Source of the DNA: Halichoerus grypus
Lineage: Eukaryota; Chordata; Mammalia; Carnivora; Phocidae
Length of the DNA: 64,000 nucleotides
Assembly: GCF_964656455.1 (NCBI RefSeq)
Contig: NC_135719.1
Span: 77,595,562 to 77,659,561 of the forward strand
Direction of reading: 5' to 3'
Every line of letters starts with the position of its first letter. Within the stretch, counting starts at the first letter, position 1. This document shows, in pieces, positions 24,180-36,403 of this stretch. Made by a program: the position numbers and the translations under genes. Below the pieces are notes generated by a model, which worked only from the letters and a program-made list of their open reading frames with translations, searched no databases and had not been told where the DNA came from.

Positions 24180-25700
24180 GATACAAAGTTCTATGAGTTT
24201 AGACAAATGTAGTCATGTAAGTACCACCACTGTCAAGATACAGAACAGTCCCGGGGCGCCTGGGTGGCTCAGTCATTAAGCATCTGCCTTCGGCTCAGGT
24301 CATGGTCCCAGGGTCCTGGGATCGAGCCCCGCATAGGGCTCCCTGCTCAGCGGGACACTTGCTTCTCCCTCTCCCACTCCCCCTGCTTGTGTTCCCTCTC
24401 TCGCTCTCTCACTGTCAAATAAATAAATAAAATCTTTAAAAAAAAAAAAAATACAGAACAGTCCCATCAGCCCAAAATTTTCCATCATGCCACCTCTCCA
24501 AGGCTTCTTTCACTTAAAGTACATTCATAGTAGAGCCATCCTTGTTGTTGTGAACAACAGTGGTTCGTGCCTTTTTGTTGCTAAGTTGTGGTGCCCTGTA
24601 TGGACATACCACAGTTTGAGTATCCATTCACCAGTTACAGAATTTGGGTAAAGCTGCTGTAAGCATTCACAAATAAGTTTTCATTTCATTTGAGTAAATA
24701 ATACCCAAGAGTGGGACTGCCACATCATATGGTAAGTGTGTGTTTAACTTGGTAAGAAGCTGCTGGGATTTGGTACTGTCATTTTCCTATGCCATTCTAC
24801 TAGTCAGATAGCAATTTCTTCTTTGTGGTTTTAGTTTGCATTTCTCTAACAAATGTTGTTGGGCGTCTTGGTGCTACTTGCCATCAATGTATCTTCTTGG
24901 GTGAATAGTCAGTTTAAATCTTTTCCCTTTTTAATGGATTATTTCTTACTGGATTTTGAGAGTGATACATATTTTCTGGATACAAGTCCTTTTTTGGATA
25001 TGTGACTTGAAAATAGTTCTCCCAGTCTGTGATTTTTTATTTAGAATTTATTCCTTAGTTTGAGGTTCACAGCAAAACTGAGCAGAAGGTCCAGAGATCA
25101 CCCACATACCCTCTGTGTGGCTTATCTTTTTATGAAAAAAAAAAAAAGTTATGATGGACTTTTCTTTTGCAGATCATGCTTTCGGTGCTATATCTAAGAA
25201 ATTTTTGCCTAACCCAAGGTCACAAACACTTTCTCCCATGTTGTCTCCTAAAAGAACAGCCACCCTTCCCTTCATTTCAAGACAGTTTAACTCGTGGTGC
25301 AGTTATTATAACGGCTTTAAAGTCTCTGATAAGCTCAGTATCTGGATCATCCTGGAGTTGGCATTTGTTGACTTGAGTGTTTGTCTCAAGAACTGGTCAC
25401 ATTTTTCTGTAATACTGTGAAATCTTAAATGCAGAATAACATCCTGAATATGAAGTTGTGTAGACTCTGGGTGCTGTTACAAATCCTCTGGAGAGCATTA
25501 GGATTTTGTTTGTTCCTTTTTATCAGGCCATCGATCTGGCGAGGTTCAGACAGCAAGTTCTCCCTCCTCTTCTGTGGGCCATGGTTCCCTGGTCACTCCA
25601 GTTCTCAAGGCTTTTGCTACACTGCTTTGAGTCCATCTCCCCCGTGTGCAGCTCGGAGCGAGTCCTAGTCTCAGGCTAGTTCGTAAGCACAGGACCCCGT
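24180..25700 (-). mobile_element. old L1, antisense
   Basis: Reads from the 3' region inward: 'ccaccactgtcaagatacag', 'gtatggacataccacagttt', 'tttagtttgcatttctctaa', 'gaaatttttgcctaacccaag', 'tctggatcatcctggagttgg'. It is split by a young SINE at 24253-24450. It may be two old L1s joined near 25035-25130. Confidence 0.8.
24253..24450 (+). mobile_element. CAN-SINE (young)
   Basis: Near-consensus copy with perfect target duplication ATACAGAACAGTCCC at 24238-24252 and 24451-24465, inserted into an old L1. Confidence 0.97.
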
Positions 25701-25724
25701 TCCAGCTCTTTCTAGGGTTCTCCC

Positions 25725-26110
25725 AATCTGCTGGCTCAAAGGTGGGATTTCTCTTGGAGTTCTAGCTGTCCGCATGGCCCCTCAGGGTACAAAGCAGAGA
25801 GAGGAAAAAATAGGGAAATTAAAACAGGCAGCCTCTCACACTTTTTGGACTGCAGGGGCCCTTTTGCCTGGTTCCCCTGGCCAGAAAAACAGGATTTTGA
25901 GAGGCATTTTAGCTGCCAGCCCCGCTGACCGCACTAGTTCTCCAAGGGGTCTGCCTCCGTGATTCAAAAGGAGGCAGAGACCCTTACACACTTTCCAGCC
26001 TGCATCTTCCCATTCTTCGGGCCAGAAAGATGGGATTTTTCTTAGATTTTAGCTCCCTCTGCACCACTACTGCAGCTCGGAGCGCCTGCCTTGGCTCGTG
26101 GCCAGAAAGA
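25725..26110. repeat. imperfect tandem repeat, unit about 145 bp
   Basis: A phrase of the type 'gggattt...ttttagct' preceded by 'ccagaaa' recurs around 25740, 25885 and 26025, each followed by a C/G-rich segment. Also 'gctcggagcg' occurs at about 25652 and 26074. It is probably an internal repeat of the old L1 or another element next to it. Confidence 0.5.
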
Positions 26111-26379
26111 AAAACAAAGAGGAATTCACCCCACGGGTCCCCCACACAGGTAGTTTCTCCAGACTTACACTCTCTTCCCAATTGCCATCTTAACTTTTCT
26201 GAGTCCTCGGGTCATCCGTCTGTCCATAGTTTGTCGTTGCAATCCACGGGAGAAATGGGCCCTGGGGGGCTGACTTTATCTTGGTCACGTCCTCCGGTAA
26301 TTTTCCTGTTACGTGCTGAGGCGGCACCCCTCTTCCCACTTCGCATTCCAGCAGCTTCCACAGCTGAGCTGAGGTGCTA

Positions 26380-26989
26380 GCCCACCTCTTGCCTTCCACT
26401 TGAGGGTATTGCCAGCTCGGCGAAAACCCCATCCCAGATTCTCCTAAAGCCATGACATTGAGTGCACATGCTTTACGCTCATCTTAGCTGTCACTATTTA
26501 TTGCACATCCTTAAGAAAGACCGAGGGAAAGAAAAAGCGACCTGACCTCTGGCACACCGTCCTCTTCTAGTCCCCGCGCTCCATAAGCCTCAGTCTCCCG
26601 CCTTCCCTCCCAGTCGCACCAGGCTTACGAGGCCAGGTGGGTGGTTAACTGTTCATTGCAAACAGCTGCTCTTTGGGCATGTTGAGAGTGACTAAGAAAA
26701 ACTAACCTACACAGGTTCAGGCTATTAAGGGCATCAAAGGAAGAAAACGTGTGTTAGAGGCTTCTTTCTTTAGCAGACATTTAAACCCATTCTGGCTCTT
26801 TTCATTGATGACAAAATAGAGGACTGCATCTAGAAAGGAGCCCAGAGAGTGGATTTAGTTTCAGATGTAGGGCCAAACCTACCCCCCTTCACTGTCTTGA
26901 GTTGTAATAGGAAAAGCATAAACCTGCTAACAGAGAATGGAAGTGACTGTTTCCAGAATATTGGAAATAATGCCATGCTTCAACACAAA
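26380..26989. other. unassigned intron 1 DNA
   Basis: Nothing recognised. Confidence 0.4.
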
Positions 26990-27640
26990 ATCCACTATTC
27001 AGTCACATAACAGATATCTACGAAGAGCCTACACTCTTCCAGGCACTGTTTAATGTACATGGAATACAGGAGTAAGCAAGACAAATTCCTTGTCCTTATG
27101 GAGTCGTCAAACAACAATCAAATGAATGAATATATAATTTCATATAAATACATAAAAACACAGTTGTTTCAGGTTGTGACAGACACTATAAAGATAAAGT
27201 AGGATAAGGAGCTGGAGAACGATGAGAGCATGATTTGATATAGAATAGTCGGGAAAATGTCTTCAGAGAGAACATTTAAGCAGAGAACCTGATAGGATAA
27301 CAGAGTAAACCATGCAAGGATTTGGGATAGAAAGGCAGAATGTTCCAGGCAGCAGGTACATAGGCCCTCAGGAGAGAACAATCCTGGCACATTCAAGGGT
27401 CAGAAACAGAGACCGCATCATTATAATGTCTACATTGGATGGAACTTAGAGGAGAGAGGGCAATAATGAGGCCTAAGAAGCAAGCAGGCATCAGATCATG
27501 AGGGGCTTTACATGGCATGGTAAGGAATTTGGATCTTATCCTAAATGTGATGAGAAAACAGACCTATAAAGACATGAAAAATGCAAGGTTTGATCTAACC
27601 ATCTTTCTCACTCTCAATCTCAACCACAGAAATTACTTTC
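26990..27640 (-). mobile_element. L2 3' region
   Basis: Antisense L2 over 600 bases: 'ttccaggcactgtttaatg', 'agaatgttccaggcagcagg', 'tcatgaggggctttacatgg', 'ggaatttggatcttatccta'. Same family as the sense copy at 4470. Confidence 0.8.
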
Positions 27641-27849
27641 AGACTCAGAGCTAAACATGATGTTCCAATCCACTTCATCCTCAGTCTTAACAGCTCATGA
27701 AGTCAATACAAAGTCAAATCATGACTTTGAAGATGAATGAAGCATTCATCAATCATTCATCCATTAATCCACCCCCAAAGCAATACTTATAAATACCTTC
27801 AAATGCCAAATTATTCCTTTTCTACTAGAGAAAAAACTGAAAGACTATA

Positions 27850-29420
27850 TTTAGTTTTTGAACTTGTATTTTTATAAAAATCTTCCAACACAGTACACTA
27901 AATCCCCAGGTACCCATAACCCAGCTTCAACAATTATGAATAATTTGCCAGTCCTGTTGTTATCTATCACCTTTTGCTTCCTCAAACACAAACACACACA
28001 CCCATGTGCACACACACTTTTTAGTGGATTTTTTTCTGGAATATTTTTAAACAGATCTCACACATCTATCATTTCACCCATATTTCATTATATATCTTAC
28101 ATTAAAAACTTTAAATATAAACACAATGTCTTTTCCATACCTAACAAAAGAAACAATAATCCCTTAACATGACCTGGACCATGCTCAAATTTCCTCCAAA
28201 TAGCTCAAATCTTTCCTTTTGTATTTGGTTTGTAAGAACGAGGACCCAAACAAGGCCAACATACTGCACATGGCTAGTATGCCTCTGTAAGTCTCCTTTA
28301 ACCTAGATCTGTCCTGCAGAATTTCCCACATTTTGGATTTGACCGTTGCTTCTTTATGTTGTCCTTTAACTTGTTCTTCCATCCCACTTATTTCCACAAA
28401 CTAGCAACTCTATCTAGTGCCCTGATTACAGTCCAGTTTAACACCCATTAGTGGTTACTGTTTAGATTAGTTCACTAGGAGCTGAAAAGTGGCAATTTTC
28501 TAATTCTATCATTTCTTTAGCATTAGGTGCAATGTGTATTTAAAAAAAAAAAAAACTTTCTGGGGCTCCTGGGTGGCTCAGTCATTAAGCATATGCCTTC
28601 AGCTCAGGTTATGGTCCCGGGGTCCTGGGATCGAGCCCCACATCAGGCTCCCTGCTCAGCAGGAAGCCTGCTTCTCCCTCTCCCATTCCCCCTGCTTGTG
28701 TTCCCTCTCTCGCTGTGTCTCTCTCTGTCAAATAAATAAATAAAATCTTAAAAAAAATTAAAAAAAAAAAACCTTCATCATCAACTATTTGGTTATCCTA
28801 AAGTATATAGTTCATTCAGGAAAGGATAATTGCTAAATCTTTTCCCTTACTTTATCAATGTTTAGAATTGTGCATTGTTACCTAGCAGCCTCCAAAGATA
28901 ACCAATGAGGTGGTGGGGGGTGTAGTATCATTAAAAACTCGTATTTGCTGTCTTTCCATCAACTGCATTTCTTATTCTTATTGATGCTCAAATAGTCCTA
29001 TCCAGTGGAAGTTCCAGGAACCTTTCACAGCATTCTTGCTTTCTGCCCCACACCTAGAATCAGCCCTTTCTCAAAGATGCCTGGTCTTTTTAAAGTGGGA
29101 AATGCTATTTAGAAACTATAATCTGAGGCTGAGAGTGTTCACTGTAACTGGGTTATCTTTGTTTCTTTTTCAGTAGAAAACACATACTTAAGATAAATGT
29201 CTAAGTTCATACAGATACTTAAGTTCAAGATTACAGGTTTTTTACTTAATTGCTACAATTTTTAGATTAGTTTTTCTCTCTTACTCTGAAAATCTTAGTT
29301 GCTAACAACTTTCATTTTAGTTTACTAACAACATTAATGTAACTAATTTCCTTTACTCTGCAATATATATTATTTTCAACATAATGATACCAATATCACT
29401 ACTAAGAATACTGAATGCAG
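27850..29420 (-). mobile_element. old L1 3' region, antisense
   Basis: Diverged L1M text: 'aaacagatctcacacatcta', 'cataacccagcttcaacaat', 'agaatcagccctttctcaaa', 'tgctatttagaaactata'. A SINE interrupts it. The right border is uncertain. Confidence 0.7.
28561..28769 (+). mobile_element. CAN-SINE
   Basis: Full-length, young-looking copy placed in an A-run of the L1; the A-runs on both sides obscure the target duplication. Confidence 0.96.
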
Positions 29421-29689
29421 TTTAAAAGTTCTCTTAAGTACATTTGTTCTTAGCATTCATCTAACTAGGGATACACAGCCAAAGTATCATTTTAGAGTCA
29501 CTTGAAATAATTCTCTGTTTGAGTGAGCCATACCTGATAGAGAGATTCATGTGAGGGCTTTCTGTTATTTTGTTTTGTTTTCATTTACTCTTCAGCTTTA
29601 AAATGAGGATTTGCACACATGCTCACACATTACTACATATAAGCATCAAGTCGATGCTATTTTCCATGTTTGCAATGGTAGACAAAATC

Positions 29690-29862
29690 AACTGGTCAAA
29701 CTGTTTATGGGACTGATCATCAAGACACAGGATCCAGTAAAAAATAGTCCTGTATCCTTAGAAAAATGGCAGATTCCAAGACTGGGGCAGAAAATATACA
29801 CGATAAACCTAGAGTATCTAGTAGTACCAGAAAGTAGAGGTGCCAAACACACACAGACACAG

Positions 29863-29894
<32 letters not shown>

Positions 29895-30535
29895 CCCTGA
29901 TGTGGGTAGATCACAGGAGCACGGGAGCCAACTGAAAGAACTTCTAATGGTCAAACCTGAACAATTTGAGCAACAAAATAAAGTAGTATTGGATTATAAC
30001 CCACAGTATAAAATAAATATCCATTGAGTCCACACTAGCAAAAATAAGTACATTAAGTGGGGAAGACAAATCTCCCATGCAGAAGAATTTACATAGATTC
30101 TCCATCTTCAAAGACTGCAGAATGACTGCCTTCCAGAAAATACAGTATAGAAGACAGATGGGAATAATGTTACAGTAAAGAAACCTGACAACTACTACCT
30201 CAGCTAGGTGAGCAAGGTCAGCAACAACAATAATGATAGTATGTATGCTTGATATGTTAGGATAGTGGTACTTTACCTCCCAAAACCCATAACGTCAGTC
30301 TAATCCTGAAAGAAACATCAGACAAATTCCAATAAAGGAGCATCCGTCTATTGGAATAGAGAGATAGTTAATAATGTATCAATATTAGTTCATTAATTGT
30401 AACACATGGACCCTAATAATATGAGATGTTATAGTGGAAACTAAGTACGGGATATATGGAAACTGTCTATACCATTCTTTCAATTTCTCTGTAAATCTAA
30501 CACTGTTCTAAAAAGTCTATAAAGTCTATTTTTTA
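29690..30535 (+). mobile_element. old L1 3' UTR (tentative)
   Basis: Sense text such as 'cctcagctaggtgagcaagg', 'gaaacatcagacaaattcc' and 'ctgtaaatctaacactgttct' fits the 3' UTR of old L1s. Heavily diverged. Confidence 0.5.
29847..29894. repeat. (CA)n microsatellite
   Basis: Interrupted CA repeat, with CAGA interruptions, of about 48 bases. Confidence 0.95.
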
Positions 30536-30546
30536 AACCATAGAAA

Positions 30547-30562
30547 GATAGATAGATAGATA
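30547..30562. repeat. (GATA)n short microsatellite
   Basis: Four GATA units. Confidence 0.85.
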
Positions 30563-30757
30563 CATCTCCCTACGTATATCCCTGCAGGGTATGCACCCTG
30601 TCCTATTGCTTTGTTTCCGTTGATACAATGAGACTGAAAATTAACTTCTAATCAATGAAGCAGTTGAGATTGTAGGTCTTTTACTTTTTCTGAACAAGCA
30701 CTATCTGCACTCTACCTACTATTTAGGTATATAGACATGTTTAGAAAATATTTGTTA

Positions 30758-30959
30758 TGGGCGCCTGGGTGGCTCAGTCGTTAAGCGTCTGCCTTCGGCT
30801 CGGGTCATGATCCCAGGGTCCTGGGATCGAGCCCCGCATCGGGCTCCCTGCTCTGCGGGAAGCCTGCTTCTCCCTCTCCCACTCCCCCTGCTTGTGTTCC
30901 CTCTCTCGCTGTGTCTCTCTCTGTCAAATAAACAAATAAAATCTTAAAAAAAAAAAAAA
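30758..30959 (+). mobile_element. CAN-SINE (young)
   Basis: Almost consensus; perfect target duplication AGAAAATATTTGTTA at 30743-30757 and 30960-30974. Confidence 0.98.
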
Positions 30960-30974
30960 AGAAAATATTTGTTA

Positions 30975-31417
30975 GGCCTCTTTAAGTAAGTTCACAATAG
31001 CAATATCAAATAATTACAAACAGACCTGGTGATAAGAATAAAGCAAACTCGACACAGATTTTAAGTCTGAACAAAAGTGTGAACACTCTATCTCAGAGCC
31101 TAAAATAATCCAGAAGTCTGAAACAATGGCCCAGATGTAGGCTAAATATAGGTGTGATAAACCATATTTAGCTCTTAGGATAGGGTGGCTGGTGCAGGAG
31201 GGGGGAGAATGACAGTTTGGTTATGGGAATATCATAGGGGAGAAAAAAACTAATGTTTATTATTGATCATAGAATATACAAGATTTTGGTTTATCAAGAG
31301 AGGGCATGGGTTTAAACACTTGAGAAACACAGAGCAGGATTCTTCCAGAAAAAGATGAAGGACAAGAACTCTAAAAATCTTCAAAACAAAGTTTTCTTAT
31401 ACTGTCTTAAGTAGATC
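30975..31417. other. unassigned intron 1 DNA
   Basis: Nothing recognised. Confidence 0.4.
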
Positions 31418-31925
31418 ATACTGTCGGCCTCTGACAGGCCGAATAATGGGCTTCTCCAAACCCATCCATGTCCTAATCCTCTGAAACCGTGAATATGTTG
31501 GGTTCGCAGAAAAGAGGAATTAAGATTGCAGATTGGAATTAAAGTGGCTAATCAGCTGACCTTGGATTATCCAGGTGGGTCCAATGTAATCACAGGTGTC
31601 CTTAGAAGTGGAAGAAGGAGGCAGAAAAAGAGAAAAGGGAAAGAGATGTGACCACAGAAGTCGGAGAGATGCTAGTTTGCTGGCTTTAAATTTAAAGGAG
31701 CTCAGTGGTAAGGAATGTGGGCAGCCTCTAGAAGCTGGAAAGGCAAGGAAACACATTCTCCCTCAAGCCTCCAGAAAAAAACCACAGTCCTACGAACATC
31801 TTGATGTTAGCCCAGTGAAACAGATGCACATAGGGACTCCAGAAGTGTAAGATAATAAATCTGGATTGCTTTAAGCCACTAAATATGCAGCAATATGTTA
31901 CAGCAAGGGTAAAAATGCATACACT
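31418..31925 (+). mobile_element. MaLR-type LTR (MLT1-like)
   Basis: Text of an old mammalian ERVL-MaLR LTR: 'ccaggtgggtccaatgtaat', 'ggcctc'-like 'gcagcctctagaagctgg', 'aagataataaatctggattg', 'ttaagccactaaatatg'. No internal viral genes are seen. Solitary and ancient. Confidence 0.7.
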
Positions 31926-32261
31926 GCCTGCAGACAGAACTCCCCTGCTTTGAGCAGGAGAGCCCGTTTAACCCAGCATCAGGTGGCCTTTCTACGGCAT
32001 GTTAATTAAAGGAAAAGGAAAAACATGTTATTTATATCTGTGAAGTAAACAATCACGAATAAGAAGAGAATCAAAAGACAGTAATCAAAAAATTGATATA
32101 CGTAAGCTACAGCAAAAACCAGGCTGGGCTATTCTTTTCAGTAATAGGTGGCCTTCACATTAAAATTCCTGTCAGTTTCTTATTTTACTTCATCTGAAAT
32201 CTCTACATTAACCACTGTAAAAAAAAAAACAAAACAAAACAATTTACTTATGGTTACAGAG
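31926..32261. other. unassigned DNA between two LTRs
   Basis: 340 bases without retroviral coding text, so the two flanking LTRs (in opposite orientation) are separate insertions. Confidence 0.45.
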
Positions 32262-32665
32262 TTAGCTCTCCATCTTAGTCACCTCATGCTGCCACAACAA
32301 AATACCACAGATGGGGGACTTAAGAAACAGAAATGTATTGCTCACAATTCTGGAGGCTGGAACGTCCAAGATCAAGGTGCCAGCAGATTCAGTGTGTAGT
32401 GAGGACTGCTTCTGGCTTGTACACAGCCACCTTCCCGCTGTATCCTTCACACGGTTGAGGAGAGAGCGAGCAAGCTCTGGTCTTTCTCTTCCTAAGAAGG
32501 GCACCAACTCTACCAGCTAAGGGCCCCACCCCCATGACCTCATTTAACCTTTATCACCTCCCCACGGGCCCTATCTCCAAATACTGTCACCTGGGGGGTT
32601 AAGGCTTCAACATATGAACTTGGGGGTGGGGGGAGGACACAAACATGCAGTCCGTAACACCATGA
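32262..32665 (-). mobile_element. MaLR LTR (MLT1/MST-like)
   Basis: Antisense text: 'catgctgccacaacaaaata', 'cacaattctggaggctggaa', 'gaccctatctccaaata'-like 'ccctatctccaaatactgtc', 'gcttcaacatatgaacttgg'. A solo ancient LTR. Confidence 0.85.
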
Positions 32666-33414
32666 GTGATCACTATTTAGGTGAAAAAACAAAAAAGGAA
32701 AGCTATCTTGCCCAGAGAATATTCATTCAAGAAAACTATCAAGTCATATAAATTACCATAAACAAAAAGGAAAAGCTGGGAACATAGAGCTTCCAAATAG
32801 CATATTAATATACAACTTATATGTTCGTTAATATATTAGTATTCTGTAGATATAGAGAGGGACACTGGCCAACTGTCTGTGTTTATACAATGTATTCAGT
32901 CAGCTCCTGCACTAAAAAAGAAAGATATCTTTTCAATTTGTTCTTTTATAATAAATGTGTATTTAAAGACAGACTAGCTTCAGAAGCAGGGACGTACAGA
33001 TGGCTATGACACTGACCCGTCTCCACATACATAAATTGCACTATAAACCCAGTTTCTACAATCCCAAAAATTAAGAAAATAGTGTAAACAAAAGTCAATA
33101 TACAAAAGAGGCTAATAACCCAAAATAAAAGAACTCCCAAAGTGTGCTATTTATTCCACAATATTTATTCCGTACAGTTCTCTCTTGACTCTAAGCCATT
33201 AATGCTCAGTAACAAATGAAACTATATTGAAATTTCACAAATACGGTCATACATAACCAGATCTGGAGTTTATACAAGTCAGTTTCAGTCACCATCATCT
33301 AGAAATACCTGTATCAAGGACAAAATATTGAACAGCATATTCAACTCACAGGTTTGCTAATTATCCTTGCCTGAATTACACTGGACTATGAAATACACAG
33401 TGATGGTCAATCAG
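32666..33414. other. unassigned intron 1 DNA
   Basis: Nothing recognised. Confidence 0.4.
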
Positions 33415-33680
33415 AGATAACGACCACGCCTCTAAAAGATAAGAAACCCCATCATCAAAAGGTGTCCTTCTGGAACTTGTTTCTCTGATTGCTACTCTTC
33501 TTCTCTCTGTGGGTAAGCCTGTACTATTCCAACAGAACAAGGGGAGGAGAGGCGCGAAAGAGAATGAGGAGTGTGTATCAGAGTTTCCAGGCTGGTTTGA
33601 AGTGATATCAACAATCTAGAAGGCCGTCAAAATTGAAAAGTAAAGAATTATAATCACTACCAAGATTTTGCTGCTGTTGT
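33415..33680 (+). repeat. 266-bp direct duplication, copy A (likely source)
   Basis: Starts AGATAACGACCACGCC and ends TTTTGCTGCTGTTGT. Read base by base it appears identical to 34846-35111, in the same orientation, 1431 bases away. Copy A lies in unassigned single-copy-looking DNA, so it is the more likely donor. It contains two GATA-type sites (AGATAA at 33415 and AAGATAAG at about 33437). Confidence 0.97.
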
Positions 33681-34001
33681 GTGGTTTTGATCGGCTCGAC
33701 AAAGGTCTGAACACGGTCATCTGTGTAATGACTAAAGCAGGGAATGAGTGTTACTCCCGTTGGAAAAATGCTGGACTGCTTACCCCACCTGCTGTTCACG
33801 GGTAAAACTGTGATTTGCTTGCTGGTTTCATTTCGGCCGCCTGCACCTGAGGCCTCGGCATGGCCCAGAAATTTTCTTTTCATTGTTTGGAAGCTGGACA
33901 AGGGCCTTGGAATTAATACGTCTAGTTCAGCCTTCATTCGACAGATGGCTTGATTGTCCTTTATTTGATTAAGCCAAAAAGCACTTACACTTTGCTTTTA
34001 A
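33681..34001. other. complex single-copy-looking intron DNA
   Basis: No repeat recognised. It is more complex and CpG-containing (for example 'ttcggccgcctgcacc' near 33833) than its neighbours. Possibly an old regulatory element; this is only inference. Confidence 0.35.
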
Positions 34002-34018
34002 CTCTACCATTCACTTCT

Positions 34019-34214
34019 TTTTTTTTTTTTTTAAGATTTTATTTATTTGACAGAGAGACACAGCGAGAGAGGGAACACAAGCAGGGGGAGTGGGAGAGGG
34101 AGAAGCAGGCTTCCCGCAGAGCAGGGAGCCCAATGTGGGGCTCGATCCCAGGACCCTGGGATCATGACCTGAGCTGAAGGCAGACACTTAACGACTGAGC
34201 CACCCAGGTGCCAC
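34019..34214 (-). mobile_element. CAN-SINE
   Basis: Full length with perfect 17-base duplication CTCTACCATTCACTTCT at 34002-34018 and 34215-34231. It lies between the two copies of the 266-bp duplication. Confidence 0.98.
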
Positions 34215-34231
34215 CTCTACCATTCACTTCT

Positions 34232-34727
34232 GATGGTTAAAAATCCTTTAATCACAACTTTTTGCAAAGAGGAATGAGGCATCAGCATTTCGGTCACTTC
34301 TAAGCAATCTGTATTTCCAGAAGGGGTCCTTACAGAGCACTGTGAAGCTAACACTTATTTTTGTTTTCATCTACAGGATGATTTAATTGATTATAACTAG
34401 AATGATGCTCTAAAATCAAGCAATCTCTTAAAGACTTTTCATATTTAAATATTTTATAAGTGAGAGAGAGAGGGAATGAGAATGAATTAATACTTGTTGG
34501 CTATAGACGTCCCAACTTTAGAAAAAAGAAAAAGAAGAAACCAAAAAATTGAGAAGGCAAATGGATGCAAAACTTTCCCAGTCTTTTTAATATCACATAT
34601 CACAGTAGCCCACTAGGAACCTCTTATGTTTAAGGAACTAGAATTTGGGAATGGGAGTATGATTTTAACAGCTTGGGGAGTGCAGTGTGGTGAAGCCACA
34701 TGCCTAGACTTTAGGATACTGGGCAGA
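34232..34727. other. unassigned intron 1 DNA
   Basis: Nothing firmly recognised. Confidence 0.4.
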
Positions 34728-35320
34728 AACCTCAATTTCTTTTTCTAATTGAAGTATAGTTGACACCCAGCGTTACATTAATTTCAGGTGTACAACATAG
34801 TAATTCAACAAGTCTATATATTAGGCTGTGCTCCCCACCAAGTGTAGATAACGACCACGCCTCTAAAAGATAAGAAACCCCATCATCAAAAGGTGTCCTT
34901 CTGGAACTTGTTTCTCTGATTGCTACTCTTCTTCTCTCTGTGGGTAAGCCTGTACTATTCCAACAGAACAAGGGGAGGAGAGGCGCGAAAGAGAATGAGG
35001 AGTGTGTATCAGAGTTTCCAGGCTGGTTTGAAGTGATATCAACAATCTAGAAGGCCGTCAAAATTGAAAAGTAAAGAATTATAATCACTACCAAGATTTT
35101 GCTGCTGTTGTATGGTGCTGTCACCATACAATGTTATTACAATATCATTGACTATACTCCCCATTCAGTACCTTTCATCCCCATGACTTATTCATTTCAT
35201 AACTGGAAGCCTGCACCTCCCGCTCCCCTTCCCCATTTTGTCCCTTCCCCATGCCCCTTTTCTCAGGCAGCTATCAATTTGTTCTCTGTGAGAAATCCCA
35301 ATTTCTAAGTCATTTGGTAG
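34728..35320 (-). mobile_element. L1 3' UTR, split by the duplication
   Basis: Antisense carnivore/L1MA-type 3' UTR: 'attgaagtatagttgacacc', 'aggtgtacaacatagtaatt' on the left; 'gtcaccatacaatgttatt', 'ataactggaagcctgcacc' on the right. The 266-bp segment at 34846-35111 sits between the two halves, with only a few L1 bases missing or altered. Confidence 0.92.
34846..35111 (+). repeat. 266-bp direct duplication, copy B (inserted in L1)
   Basis: Apparently exact copy of 33415-33680. Left junction 'accaagtgt|agataacg', right junction 'ctgttgt|atggtgctgtcacc'. It has no poly(A) tail, no terminal repeats and no clear target-site duplication, so it is not a SINE or LINE insertion. Confidence 0.97.
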
Positions 35321-35799
35321 AAAACCTTAAATTTCCATCTCCATATTTAACCACTCCACCTTCTGCTATCTCAAAGAGTAATGAGATATATATTGAATAA
35401 ACTAGAAAGGCTTAAGTCAGTAAATCAAAAGGATGAACTACAATTCAATATAGCCTAACCAATTGCTATATTAAAAAGAAAGATATTTATGTTTGATGGG
35501 AAAACACGAAAAGTACTTAATTGTTCTAGGAGGAAAAAAAATTCAGAATTCATTGTTTTGATCACTCACAACAAAATGTTAAATCTCCTCCTAGAAGTCA
35601 GAAACCTCAAGTTCAAATATTAATCCCACCGCCAATTACTTGGCTGTATCCTTAAAAAGGCCTGACTCTACCCAATTACTATTTCTTCACCTGTAAAACT
35701 ACATTTAATACTGCCTACCTCTTTCACAGGGAGATTCTGATAATCATTTAAACCTAAGGATTTCTTTTAGGGCCTACTCTGAAGAATCAGTTTTGGTTC
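35321..35799. other. unassigned intron 1 DNA
   Basis: Nothing recognised. Confidence 0.4.
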
Positions 35800-36230
35800 A
35801 TTTAAATTTTATATTTTTTTATTTCCTTACTCCTATGAGTAATGCATGCTCATGGTAACAAAATAAAAATTAAAATAGTTCAGAAAGACATAAAGAAAAA
35901 AGGAAAAGTTCCCTCATCTTCCTTACCTCCTAGTCTCATTCCACAAAGGTAACCACTACGTATGTTTCCCCTAGAGCCTTCCAGAAATAGTCTCTGCATA
36001 TGGATGAATATCTTCTTTTTACACAAATGGAAAGATACCACACTGACTTTCCTTAAGTAACTGCTCCCCTCAATATAGGGCATTTTACATATCTACCCCA
36101 GTCTTTAACAGCCACATGGCATTCCTCCACAGACACACCATAATTTATTTAGAAATTGTTTCCAGCTTTTCCTTAAACAATGTTGCAATGAATAATCGTC
36201 CACTTACATTTGCTAACTTGTTCAGACATA
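35800..36230 (-). mobile_element. old LINE 3' region (L1-like, tentative)
   Basis: Antisense text such as 'catgctcatggtaacaaaat', 'ccataatttatttagaaatt' and 'aaacaatgttgcaatgaata' fits old L1 3' ends. Confidence 0.5.
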
Positions 36231-36403
36231 CCTGCAAAATAATACAGAATAATACAGAATACAAAATAATACAGAACTTCGGGGCCACAGGCTAAATTTT
36301 GATGTCAAATTGCCTCATTTATAGGTTGTATCAATTTCCATCAAAAGAAAAGTATTAGCCAATACTGAATATGATCAACACTTTTTTAAAAACACATAGT
36401 TTT

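Noticed and set aside
31418..32665. Two LTRs as the ends of one provirus
   Set aside because: They are in opposite orientation, only about 340 bases apart, and no retroviral gene text lies between them.
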